A DNA stretch of 64,000 nucleotides, taken from the NCBI GenBank assembly GCA_002321895.1, contig DCMZ01000002.1, positions 1 to 64,000 on the forward strand, written 5' to 3'. The notes beneath the pieces are model-generated. The model saw only the letters and a program-made list of their open reading frames with translations, was not told the origin of the DNA and ran no database searches. Shown here piece by piece: positions 23,042-31,718 of this stretch. The stretch comes from Bdellovibrionaceae bacterium UBA1609 (GTDB lineage: Bacteria > Bdellovibrionota > Bdellovibrionia > Bdellovibrionales > UBA1609). Position 1 is the stretch's first letter; each line of letters opens with the position of its first letter. A program made the translations under genes and the position numbers.

Positions 23042-26029
23042 CTAATCCGAACTCAACTTTAGTTTTCTAACCACATGATTGGCACGATCGCCGATAAATA
23101 GGTCACCATTTTCATCGAAAAGTACGTCGCCAGGATAGTAGTGTGTGGCAGATGTTCCAGTTATGCCCTCTTGCTCAAGGCCATAGGGAGAGCCCGCTCG
23201 GCGAGTGGCTTCAAGGTTACCTGAAACTGTCGAAATTCTTCCATCGGAGAGATCTATACACCGTACGTTGTGATCCCAGGTGTTTGCAAAGCAAATATAA
23301 TCTTCATTTACATCCACACCAAGGGGACGGTAGCAGCGCGCACTGGTGGCAAAAATGCCTTCAGAAGGGGAGCCAGAGGTCCCACTATTACAAGCTATGG
23401 TTGAGACTGAATTGGCGTTTACAGTGAGGTTTCCAACCATTACCGGAGATCCTGTTCTATTCCAGTAGCGGACTTTAGAATTCCATGAATCTGTTATAAT
23501 TAAATTCCCGATACTGTCCACAGCTAAACCATGAGGGCGATTAAACTGCACGCTGCCCTCGGCGACATTATTATTGCCAGAGTTGCCAGATGATCCACAG
23601 GTTCCTAAAACAGAAGTGACATTTCCAGTGTTGTCCAACTGTTTGATGCAGTGGTTTTGTTGGTCGGCGATAAAGATAACATCATTGCCGCTGTCGTTGT
23701 AAACAGCCACATCGGTAGGGTAATTGAATTCATGGGAAAGAGCCGGTCCATCTGGGCCATCTCCCGGTCCATTTGTCGCTCCAAGTGGATCACCTGCCAC
23801 ATTGGAAATTCGATCACTCAGTATAAAAGTACCGAAATATGTTTTATTAGAAATGGTGCGGTTCCAAATGCGAAAGCTATGCCCTCGGGTATTTAGTTGA
23901 ATGAGACTACCGTCGGATAAAAGAGCGGCGCCGTTCATATAATTGTCACCACTATACTGAACGCGAGTGAAAGCGTTGGAGGGGACATCATTTTCAATTT
24001 CCGGGTTCCCATTCCCGCGACCCACAGCCGTTGAGATTTCTCCATAAGGCGTCATTTGTCTCACGCGGTAGTTGTTTTGATCCACAAAAAACAGGGTTCT
24101 AGATGAACTTTCATAGGCCAAGCCACCCAATTGATTAAAAAGATGATCGATAGAAGGTTTATCAACATCTCCTAAAAAGCCATAGCGGCTCGTACCGGAT
24201 CCTAAAATGTCATACATTTTAGCATCGCCAACATCAATGGAGCGAATACGGCGGTTATTGTAGTCGGCGATATAAAGCACGTCAGAATCGCTGACATCAG
24301 GAAAAATATTGTAGGGCTCGTTGAGCTGGGCAATATCGAGATCTACATTGGTGCCATTGTATCCGGAGCTCGTACCCGCTGCATTGAGGTAGCCAGCTTC
24401 ATTATTGGCAATAGTACGGGCGCCGATAGTAATGTCCGCTCCCGTATTATTGGCCAATGCAATTTTATCTCTGTCTCTAAAGGTGTAATAGATCCGATTG
24501 TTGATGTGATAGACCCCTTCTGGGTCACCAGTGTTTAGGGTTGTGGGTTTGCCGTTGGTTTGGTAACCCGTCGAACCCGTCCCAATAATGGTTCTTACAT
24601 TTCCAGCTCCTACAGAAACATCACCCCAAAAAGTAACTGTTGCACCGGTTGTATTCACATATCGAATCCGGTTATTGTCACTATGGGTTACGTAAATACC
24701 TGTAGCATCCACATGTAAACCCATGGGTCTTCGAGCGCCCGAGGTGAGTGCATCGGCATTTTCACCGGAAACATCATCTCCACCATCACCATAAACCGTG
24801 GTCGCTAAGTCAGTGGCAAGATCCCATTTTTTCACTCGGTTCTCTGAGCGGCAAGCTACATATAGGCTTCCACTATAGATGCGGATCGTGACTGGATTGT
24901 CACAATCGTGATTATAGGCGGTGTTGCCGTCAACATGTGAGGAGCCGAAACCCATACCGATAAACATATTGCCATTGGAATCGACATATTTGATGCGATG
25001 ACCATTATATTCACTTATATATAGGACACCTGTGGCATCGTTGTAAGCCACACTTCGGGGATTGTAGATGGCCGTTTCAAGGGCAGGGCCGTCCGAACCA
25101 GAGTTGGCTTCTCCAGTTCCAGCAACCACTTTAATAGTGTTGGCGGCAATGGTCTGTCCCACTCGGTTGACAGCACCGGCCGTTTTGTTCCAATACCAAA
25201 CTAAGTGATTTTCGTAATCAGCAATAAACATGTTGCCTAAAGCATCTTGAGTCATATCAATGGGTCGGATTCGCAAATCATACTCGGAGTCTAAGGGGTT
25301 TGTGTTGTCCCCCACGCTAGGGCTTCCGGCAATGGTGCAAATTTCACCCTGTTCCAACTCATTACAGGCCATGGGGAAGTGGTTCACTTCAGCGACCCAA
25401 GTCTCTTGAGTCGTGGCCGTTCCGTCGGAGACATTCACTTGAATATTTATCTGTCCCACAAGTGCATCGGCACCCGTTAGAGTGGCGGTGCTACCAGATC
25501 CTGTTAGATAAGCACTACTAGCTCCATTGATGAGCCATTCATAAGTTAAACTATCACTATTTGGATCCGTTGCAGTCACGGCTATCGAGATACTGGATCC
25601 CACAGAGACTTTTGGAGTGCCGGTTGTAACCTTTGTTACAACGGGAGGTCCGTTGACTCGAACATCCCAAGTGTGCTCGTCAGTAGAGACTCCATCATAA
25701 GCTGAAACTGTGAGTGTATGGTCACCAATATTAGTTAAGTCTCCCGTGATTGAATAGTTGGTACTACTTCCTTGTTGCACGCTGGTTCCATCAATCTCCC
25801 AAGTTAAAACTATTCCTCGTCCCAGAGGAGCTTCCGCGGTCACAAAAAACTGCTGAGTTTGGGATTGTTCGATAGTCACCGAACCGGCATCTGGAACCAC
25901 TTGAGTGATCGTAGTCTGCTCAATTTCGGAAACATCCGAACTATTGAGTGGATTAAAGTCATCACTCCCAGAGCCACAGCCTAGGAAGAACACAAATGAA
26001 ACTGAAATTGTCCAAAAATTCTTATTCAT
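23042..26029 (-). CDS. Large NHL-repeat lipoprotein with Ig-like domains
   Basis: 995 residues from ATG 26029 (an upstream start adds four). The signal ends VFFLGC (C18). Two Ig/PKD-like domains follow (about 45-125 and 130-215), marked by EWLINGASS and DGTATTQETW. From about 230 to the end, at least ten NHL-type repeats occur (MFIADYENHLVWYWN, LYIADYNNRRIRSID, VIFIADQQNHCIKQLD, DLFIGDRANHVVRKL), enough for one or two beta-propellers. Such surface proteins bind proteins, glycans or partner cells. Adhesion to prey is a plausible but unproved role. Confidence 0.88.
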   Translation of the reverse strand: MNKNFWTISVSFVFFLGCGSGSDDFNPLNSSDVSEIEQTTITQVVPDAGSVTIEQSQTQQFFVTAEAPLGRGIVLTWEIDGTSVQQGSSTNYSITGDLTNIGDHTLTVSAYDGVSTDEHTWDVRVNGPPVVTKVTTGTPKVSVGSSISIAVTATDPNSDSLTYEWLINGASSAYLTGSGSTATLTGADALVGQINIQVNVSDGTATTQETWVAEVNHFPMACNELEQGEICTIAGSPSVGDNTNPLDSEYDLRIRPIDMTQDALGNMFIADYENHLVWYWNKTAGAVNRVGQTIAANTIKVVAGTGEANSGSDGPALETAIYNPRSVAYNDATGVLYISEYNGHRIKYVDSNGNMFIGMGFGSSHVDGNTAYNHDCDNPVTIRIYSGSLYVACRSENRVKKWDLATDLATTVYGDGGDDVSGENADALTSGARRPMGLHVDATGIYVTHSDNNRIRYVNTTGATVTFWGDVSVGAGNVRTIIGTGSTGYQTNGKPTTLNTGDPEGVYHINNRIYYTFRDRDKIALANNTGADITIGARTIANNEAGYLNAAGTSSGYNGTNVDLDIAQLNEPYNIFPDVSDSDVLYIADYNNRRIRSIDVGDAKMYDILGSGTSRYGFLGDVDKPSIDHLFNQLGGLAYESSSRTLFFVDQNNYRVRQMTPYGEISTAVGRGNGNPEIENDVPSNAFTRVQYSGDNYMNGAALLSDGSLIQLNTRGHSFRIWNRTISNKTYFGTFILSDRISNVAGDPLGATNGPGDGPDGPALSHEFNYPTDVAVYNDSGNDVIFIADQQNHCIKQLDNTGNVTSVLGTCGSSGNSGNNNVAEGSVQFNRPHGLAVDSIGNLIITDSWNSKVRYWNRTGSPVMVGNLTVNANSVSTIACNSGTSGSPSEGIFATSARCYRPLGVDVNEDYICFANTWDHNVRCIDLSDGRISTVSGNLEATRRAGSPYGLEQEGITGTSATHYYPGDVLFDENGDLFIGDRANHVVRKLKLSSD

Positions 26030-26341
26030 AAAAACAACCAACGTTACAACTTTGTTTACTAGTCCTTTATCGGTGCAACTAAGGGCGAGTTTTAGTGGGA
26101 TCGTTTCAGTTTGATTCTAACTAGACCATTTATTATTAATTTTTCATAAAATTCCAACGGAACCCATAAAGTTCGGCTCCCATGTATCAAAAGAATACAC
26201 TCAGTAAAGTTGTGAAATTTGATTCGGTCCTAGATTTGATCTGATAGCTAAAACCTCCGTCTAGTTTTCCAGTAAAATCAAAGGATTAACAGGTTTTCTT
26301 CCGAAATGTTCATTGACGATATTTTTTAGGAGTGGGCGGCA
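26030..26341 (+). other. 312-bp intergenic region before the motor-like operon
   Basis: It lies between divergent genes and must carry promoters for both. I see no clear -35/-10 pair, no flagellar sigma-28-type promoter and no strong hairpin. TTAGGAG near the right end is the SD of the first operon gene. Nothing else is supportable. Confidence 0.5.
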
Positions 26342-26953
26342 ATGTCATTATGCAAAATAAAAATTACCCTATCGATTCTGTCATTAGTTGTTTTGGGCTG
26401 TGCCTCATCGGGTGTTGAAGTGCAAACCACTCCAGAGCCTGGAGATGTTTATATGTACAGTTCCAATGGAGAAAAGAAGAATCTTGGACCGGCTCCGGTT
26501 ACCATTCCAGTGAAAGACTTAAAAGCTATTGATGGAGATTTAATACATTTAGGTGTCGAAAAAGAGGGTTTCGTTAAAGAACAGCTCTACATTAACAAAG
26601 CCAATTTCGGCGTGAATGCGAGCATTACTGTAAAGATGACTCCGTTGGCTAATTGGAACAAGGTTTATCAGGATGACCAGGCCAATAAATACTTGGCTGA
26701 AGTGGCTCGACTGGCAGCAGAAATTCAAAGTGCAACGGTGAAAAGAGAACTTGGTCGTGCGGAACAGTTAGCAAAGACCATGGTGGATCAATTTCCAAAA
26801 CTTGAAGTGGCTTGGAACTTATTGGGGAATATCTATTATTTGCAGAAGCGCGCGAGTGATGCACTCAATGCTTATAACAAAGCTGTTGCCCTGAATCCAT
26901 CTAGTGTGGAAGCAAAAAATATGATTAACAAACTTCGTGGAATTAATTTTTAA
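26342..26953 (+). CDS. PEGA/TPR lipoprotein, first gene of the motor-like operon
   Basis: 203 residues. The signal ends SLVVLGC (C20), a good lipobox. Residues about 30-95 resemble a PEGA domain (GDVYMYSSNGEKKNLGPAPV, then GVEKEGFV), and about 130-198 form two TPR units ending YNKAVALNPSSVEAKNMINK. PEGA and TPR modules usually bind partner proteins or peptidoglycan. The gene is followed after 13 bp by motA, so it probably belongs to the same envelope complex. AGGAG lies 10 bases before the ATG. Confidence 0.85.
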   Translation: MSLCKIKITLSILSLVVLGCASSGVEVQTTPEPGDVYMYSSNGEKKNLGPAPVTIPVKDLKAIDGDLIHLGVEKEGFVKEQLYINKANFGVNASITVKMTPLANWNKVYQDDQANKYLAEVARLAAEIQSATVKRELGRAEQLAKTMVDQFPKLEVAWNLLGNIYYLQKRASDALNAYNKAVALNPSSVEAKNMINKLRGINF

Positions 26954-26966
26954 AGGGGTCTAAAAA

Positions 26967-27776
26967 ATGTCACATTTATTTGGTCTCATAATTGCGGGAA
27001 TGCTTTTACGGTCCGCCATGTGGTTATTGGACATGGATTCCAGTTACTATGTGGAAGAAGTCGCATTGATTATTGTTTTTGGTGGAACAATAAGTGCTGC
27101 GATCATTACCTATTCCGTACCGGAACTGGTGAAAATGATTCGAGCTCTTTTCCGAATTGGTAAAAAAATGCCGGAAAGTAGAACGGCAACGGTTCATCAA
27201 ATAATAGATTTGGCGAAAAGGGCCAAGGAGTCTCCTCAAGCCCTATATGATGCAATGGATGATTCCAACTATAATCCTTATTTTAGAGATGGTTTAGAAC
27301 TCATTGTTTCGGGGTTCAGCCGAGGCGATTTAGAGACCGTAATGTCAGAAAGACTTTTTCGGGATCGGGAGCGTGATGAATCCTATGGATTGTTGTTAAG
27401 AACAATATCAAAGTATCCTCCCGCTTTTGGTTTGGTGGGTACAGTGCTCGGTCTGGTTTCGGTGATGAGAGCGGTTTCAACCGGAGCTGATGCCGCAGAG
27501 ATTGGTCTACAGATGGCCCTCGCTCTTGTGGCCACGTTCTATGGGTTGATTCTTACGAATTTCGTTTTGGTTCCAATGGCAGAGAATTTGATAAATAAGG
27601 CGGCTAAAAATATGACTCATAGGGAGTTAATGTTGGAAGGCCTACTGCTAATTAATGACAAACGATCTCCTGTCTATGTGCAAGAAGTGATGAACTCCTA
27701 CTTGTCACCGACTCAGAGAAAAGATCATGTGGGTATACGGGGAGGTGCTGCTGGAAATAGAGCTTCGGCAGCATAG
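26967..27776 (+). CDS. MotA-family stator protein
   Basis: 269 residues, close to MotA length. Four membrane segments: about 4-21, 30-51, 151-170 and 182-203. The proton-channel prolines are present in YPPAFGLVGTVLGLV (P151/P152) and VLVPMAENL (P203). The cytoplasmic loop between helices 2 and 3 contains the charged stretch SERLFRDRERDESYG expected to touch the rotor protein. MotA and MotB form a proton- or sodium-driven channel. MotA rather than ExbB/TolQ is supported by the order of helices and the MotB next to it. A purine-rich SD (AAAGGGG) precedes the ATG. Confidence 0.9.
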   Translation: MSHLFGLIIAGMLLRSAMWLLDMDSSYYVEEVALIIVFGGTISAAIITYSVPELVKMIRALFRIGKKMPESRTATVHQIIDLAKRAKESPQALYDAMDDSNYNPYFRDGLELIVSGFSRGDLETVMSERLFRDRERDESYGLLLRTISKYPPAFGLVGTVLGLVSVMRAVSTGADAAEIGLQMALALVATFYGLILTNFVLVPMAENLINKAAKNMTHRELMLEGLLLINDKRSPVYVQEVMNSYLSPTQRKDHVGIRGGAAGNRASAA

Positions 27777-27788
27777 AGGTTTATAGAG

Positions 27789-28724
27789 ATGCAAGAAAAT
27801 ACGAGTTCAAAATTTAGAAACTCTAAAAAGGATCGACTCCATGTGGGGCCGGTTGAAGGGGATCATAACAGTAACTGGGCGATCAGTTATGGGGATATGA
27901 TCACTTTGCTTTTAGCTTTCTTTGTTTTGTTCTTTAGCATCGATAAATCCAATAAAGATCTTCAGATTCTTGAGCGCAAAATTGATGAGGAATATAAAGA
28001 AGAAAAAAATGTACCCAAAGTAGCTGATGCTCAATGGGGCGCAGTTAAAAGCAATATAAAAGCAGACGGAAGAAAATCCAGTACGGGTCATATTGACCAA
28101 TCCCCAAGCCAAGAGGGACTCACTTCAAAATCTCTCAAAGTGACAGATGGGCGTTCACCTTCGTCGGCCATTCATGAAATAGTTGAGGACTTACCCGAAG
28201 TTTCTACTGAAATTCAGGGAAATAAAATGATCATTCAGTTTCCTGAAGTTTCTTTCTTCGACTCAGCTCAATTCACATTGACTAGCGAAGGCGATAGAGC
28301 TCTACAGAGATTCGCAAAAATCTTTAAAACAGTTAGAGGCCGGTTAAGATTAGTCGTCCGCGGGTATACGGACAATAGGCCCGTAAAATCGGGGAAAGTA
28401 TATAAAGATAACTTGGAATTATCCGCACTACGAGGAATTGCGGCCTTAAGATCCCTGAATTCAAGTGGAGTGCCGTATCATCTCATGCGAATCGGTGGTT
28501 ATGGAGAGTCAGACAAGAGTCAAGACGTGTCCGACAGGGAATTACAAAAGTATGATCGGAAAGTGGTGCTTGTAGTAGAGCCATTGGATGCCACAGAAAG
28601 AGGGTTCGAAGAAGAAACAGCTTCAAGAATTCCTTCGAGTCAATCTGAGGGTAAAGATAATAGCGATATTGAAGACATAGGAAATAAGGAAACGGAAAGT
28701 AAGGTCAAGGAGAATCAAAAATGA
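27789..28724 (+). CDS. MotB-family stator protein
   Basis: 311 residues. One membrane helix contains the ion-binding Asp, D36 in ISYGDMITLLLAFFVLFFS, as in MotB. A linker of about 90 residues leads to an OmpA-like peptidoglycan-binding domain (about 145-265) with VVRGYTDNRPVKSG and LSALRGIAALRSL. The C-terminal 35 residues are acidic and probably disordered. It anchors MotA to the wall. Its last four bases overlap the start of the FliF/FliG-like gene (ATGA), tying the stator to that protein. Confidence 0.92.
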   Translation: MQENTSSKFRNSKKDRLHVGPVEGDHNSNWAISYGDMITLLLAFFVLFFSIDKSNKDLQILERKIDEEYKEEKNVPKVADAQWGAVKSNIKADGRKSSTGHIDQSPSQEGLTSKSLKVTDGRSPSSAIHEIVEDLPEVSTEIQGNKMIIQFPEVSFFDSAQFTLTSEGDRALQRFAKIFKTVRGRLRLVVRGYTDNRPVKSGKVYKDNLELSALRGIAALRSLNSSGVPYHLMRIGGYGESDKSQDVSDRELQKYDRKVVLVVEPLDATERGFEEETASRIPSSQSEGKDNSDIEDIGNKETESKVKENQK

Positions 28725-30529
28725 AAAATACAGTGAAGATACACGGACTCTTCATTGCTATTCTTTTGGCAATTTCGACAATCGTTGTAATGCCAACAGC
28801 GGAAGCATCAAGAGTTCCAGAGATCGAACAGTTTTACCTGTCGAAAACCAGAGAGTTTTTGCAGCTCAGGTTTCCCAACGAACCTTTCTCTGTTTCAGTA
28901 ATAGTGGATACAGGCCGTGCTGAACCCACTCGAAAAGATTTTAATCGTCAATCCAACTCGAATAGTGTGACCAATTTACCTTATTTAGATATTGAAGAGG
29001 AAGAACTGGAAATATGGGATAGAACGGATATTCCATTGAACAACTTGATTGCTCAATTGCGTCGAGTTGAATTGCAAATTCAAATTGATTCATCAATGTC
29101 GGACGAAGATATCGTTGCATTACAAGACTCATTAGCTACTCATTTAAAGCTTGATCCAGGATCTGATGCTGTAAAAATTTATAAAATGGATTGGACTAAG
29201 CTTGAAAGATATAGAACTGTTGGCTGGGTGACGGGACTTCTTGCCTTTGCCATGGTTCTTGTTTTTGGTGTGTTCTATTTACTTGCAAAGCTCAGTGTTA
29301 GAAGTCTCGTGAAAGGTTTAGGTACACCTATTCGCGAGTTGGGCCAAAGTACGAAGAAGTTTGCTGATGATGCCTTATCTATTGCGACGGAAATGTCCAC
29401 TCCAGCAACTGCATCCGTACAAAAAATAAATGGTGCTAGTGTTGCTGGCAATGACGACGGAGATGAGCTGACTCATGGATCTAATTTACTGGAGATTCGT
29501 GAGAGCGCTTTAGAGCTTATCGATAGGAATAAGGAGTTCTTTGCTAATCCTGATGCCAATTTTATGGACTTTTTGAATAAGAGGGGTCAGAGAGATCCTG
29601 AAACAGTAGGATCAATTCTCGCTGAGCTACATAAAGATAGTCTAAAGCATCTCTTTGAAAACGGAAGTGGCGATTGGTGGTTTGTTGCCATTTCTCATCC
29701 GGGTCCGTTGTCTCCAAAATCCATATCAGTTCTAAGTGAAATTGATAAAATGCGATTAAGGATGACCTTTAATGAATCCAGCCGGGTGGCTCAAGTTCAA
29801 CAAGAATTCAAAGAAGAAGGTTTAATATTTTCTCGAATTCCTGTGACGAACTTAGCAGATATTTTTGGAGATCTATCTATTGAAAAGGCACTAGGAATTT
29901 TTGAGGTGATGCCAAGAACAAAAGCATTAGCCGTGGCAAAAGAAATGTATCCTGGGCAGTGGGCGGCCTTTCTTTTAGATCAAAAAGATAATCACGATCC
30001 TATTGATCGGGCTCTTTTAAGTCAGTTTATGGTGGAAGCTCAGAAGCGATTTCCGAAGCGAAAAGACGCAGCCATTCAGAAGTTTTTTGAAGAGATGGAT
30101 CTGTCTCTGTATTTAGATACGGCTAATACTAGGGATGAAAGAGATTTCTATGTGGCTCTTCCAAAAGATTCTAATATTCTTAATACAAGAACTCCCTTCT
30201 TTAGCGTGTTCGATGCCTCTAAAGGCATCTTGAAAACACTAGGAACGGCATTGTCTCCTCAAGACTGGGCTCTTGTTCTGACTCATGCGGAACATCATGA
30301 ACGGGATAAGTTTCTTAATGCCATACCGGAAAGACTTTCTTTTCGGATTCATGAAGAGGGTCGTGGCATTAAGATCACTCCACAGGATGAACCCCATATA
30401 CGTTATTTAAAAAGATCATTAGTAGCAGCTTATATAGAAGAAACCAACAAGTCCAATGCGGATGTGCAGGATCTAATAAATGAAATTGATGCAACTCAGA
30501 GTATTGCCAATGAGGAGCCTGCGGCTTAG
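28721..30529 (+). CDS. FliF-like periplasmic/membrane domain fused to a FliG-like domain
   Basis: 602 residues. Signal peptide about 1-29. Residues about 55-158 resemble the ring-building/beta-collar domain of FliF: PFSVSVIVDTG at the start, then LIAQLRRVELQIQIDSS and HLKLDPGSDAVKIYKMDW, matching IKRLSVAVVVD and the AVG-x-D-xRGD-x-V-x-V ending. A membrane helix (about 167-189) then leads into the cytoplasm. About 250-590 is helical and FliG-like; 490-575 follows FliG_C closely (ILKTLGTALSPQDWALVL, KFLNAIPERL, then a late helix). FliF residues before the collar are missing. Overlaps motB by four bases. The two-part reading is mine and rests on pattern alignment, not on a search. Confidence 0.7.
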   Translation: MKNTVKIHGLFIAILLAISTIVVMPTAEASRVPEIEQFYLSKTREFLQLRFPNEPFSVSVIVDTGRAEPTRKDFNRQSNSNSVTNLPYLDIEEEELEIWDRTDIPLNNLIAQLRRVELQIQIDSSMSDEDIVALQDSLATHLKLDPGSDAVKIYKMDWTKLERYRTVGWVTGLLAFAMVLVFGVFYLLAKLSVRSLVKGLGTPIRELGQSTKKFADDALSIATEMSTPATASVQKINGASVAGNDDGDELTHGSNLLEIRESALELIDRNKEFFANPDANFMDFLNKRGQRDPETVGSILAELHKDSLKHLFENGSGDWWFVAISHPGPLSPKSISVLSEIDKMRLRMTFNESSRVAQVQQEFKEEGLIFSRIPVTNLADIFGDLSIEKALGIFEVMPRTKALAVAKEMYPGQWAAFLLDQKDNHDPIDRALLSQFMVEAQKRFPKRKDAAIQKFFEEMDLSLYLDTANTRDERDFYVALPKDSNILNTRTPFFSVFDASKGILKTLGTALSPQDWALVLTHAEHHERDKFLNAIPERLSFRIHEEGRGIKITPQDEPHIRYLKRSLVAAYIEETNKSNADVQDLINEIDATQSIANEEPAA

Positions 30530-31103
30530 CAGGGTACTTTTTGGTGCCATAACAGTTTTAATTTATTTTTGTAGCCTACCCGTGGCTGCAGAAACTAAGT
30601 ACCCCTATCAGGTGTTCCTACAGGGTGGTACATATAACTTTGAAGTGACTACGGAGACCAACGACTCATCAGATACATTGTCTGGTTTTGGGGCTTATTC
30701 CATTGGTGTTGGAGCCACTATTTTTCAAAAATTTCTAGTCGTTGCAGGATATAGTTTAATTCTGAGTGACGGTTTCACCGGTAGCACAGCTACAGGCTTA
30801 GATTTTGGGATGCGATATTATCATTGGACACGGCCATCCATGGAAGTTTCTGAAGTAGAGAATCTAGAGATGTCAGTTTACAACCTCTATAACCCATATG
30901 TGGGATTAGCGGTTCGCTCTCGGGATTTTCTATCTACCCTTACATCCACCTATCTTGGCTTGGGTTTTGTGGCAGGGTTAGATTACAGGTATAAAAAGGA
31001 CTACTATTTAAATGCCGAGTTCAGATATGAAGAGTTGGAGAGCCCGGCCTCAAAAACGCTAGTTCAAATGAATATTTTATTTGGAATTGGAGTGTATTTC
31101 TAA
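30510..31103 (+). CDS. Small outer-membrane beta-barrel protein of the motor-like operon
   Basis: 197 residues from ATG 30510, giving signal peptide MRSLRLSRVLFGAITVLIYF ending VAAE. The mature part is alternating strands with aromatic edges (YQVFLQGGTYNFEV, GMRYYHWTR, YNPYVGLAVR, YYLNAEFRYEEL) and ends GIGVYF with a terminal Phe, the outer-membrane insertion signal. About eight strands, OmpA/OmpW size. It overlaps the end of the FliF/FliG-like gene by 20 bp, so it is in the same transcript and likely the outer-membrane part of the complex. Confidence 0.8.
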   Translation: MRSLRLSRVLFGAITVLIYFCSLPVAAETKYPYQVFLQGGTYNFEVTTETNDSSDTLSGFGAYSIGVGATIFQKFLVVAGYSLILSDGFTGSTATGLDFGMRYYHWTRPSMEVSEVENLEMSVYNLYNPYVGLAVRSRDFLSTLTSTYLGLGFVAGLDYRYKKDYYLNAEFRYEELESPASKTLVQMNILFGIGVYF

Positions 31104-31278
31104 TAGAGAATCGCCCGAAAGCCGCTCAGGTACAATGAAACAGGCGATGAGTGACAATTTTTGTGTAAGTGCTCGAAAACTCTTCAACATCGATTTTAGA
31201 ATTTCAGTATTACGGAAGAATCGTCTTATATTGGTTTTAAGGGATTGTTTTAGAAAATTAATTTTAGGGAGAAGAGAG

Positions 31279-31710
31279 ATGGGAACGGGACAAATGATAT
31301 TAGCCAAAAAATTAGGTTATGTTCTAATAATGGTCCTCGCTGTGAGTTTCGCAATGGAGAGCAGCGCTATCAGTGGAAAGTCCATTAGAAGCAAGATATC
31401 TAAACAAAGATCCGATTTTAGAGATTGTTATGATAAAAATTTAAAGCGATTTCCTAGAATGAATGGTGAGACAGAGTTGTCATGGACAATCAATGATAAG
31501 GGTGAAGCTAAGGGTATTAAAATTACCCGTAGAATGAATCGAAGTGTAGACCGTTGCTTGGCAAAAGTTCTTTCAGAAATTCATTTTCCAAAGGCGCCCG
31601 AGGGTCAAGAGATAACGGTCAGCTATCCGTTTGTGTTTGAACAGGCTCCATTTGATAATGATCGAAAACCGTCTTCTTATAAGAAACCTAGAAAAACGGT
31701 AAAGAAATAG
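31279..31710 (+). CDS. AgmX/PglI C-terminal-domain protein
   Basis: 143 residues from ATG 31279 (AGGGAGAAGAGAG upstream); ATG 31294 is also possible. An open frame extends back to 31081 without an SD. Signal peptide or anchor about 8-30. The rest matches the AgmX/PglI-type domain: FRDCYDKNLKRFPRMNGETE, then a strand IDDKG-like INDKGEAKGIKI, DRCLAKVLSEIHFPKAPEG and VSYPFVFEQ. This domain occurs in Myxococcus gliding proteins such as AgmX/GltJ and relates to TonB C-termini. It closes the operon and suggests transfer of force or signal to the outer membrane. Confidence 0.8.
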   Translation: MGTGQMILAKKLGYVLIMVLAVSFAMESSAISGKSIRSKISKQRSDFRDCYDKNLKRFPRMNGETELSWTINDKGEAKGIKITRRMNRSVDRCLAKVLSEIHFPKAPEGQEITVSYPFVFEQAPFDNDRKPSSYKKPRKTVKK

Positions 31711-31718
31711 TTTTAGAT

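Noticed and set aside
26967..28724. Zorya-type defence system (ZorA/ZorB use MotAB folds)
   Set aside because: No ZorC, ZorD or nuclease/helicase gene is present; instead FliF/FliG-, barrel- and AgmX-like genes follow.
26967..28724. ExbB/TolQ and ExbD/TolR instead of MotA/MotB
   Set aside because: Four helices with the MotA loop, the proline pair, and an OmpA-like peptidoglycan-binding domain on MotB are not found in ExbD.
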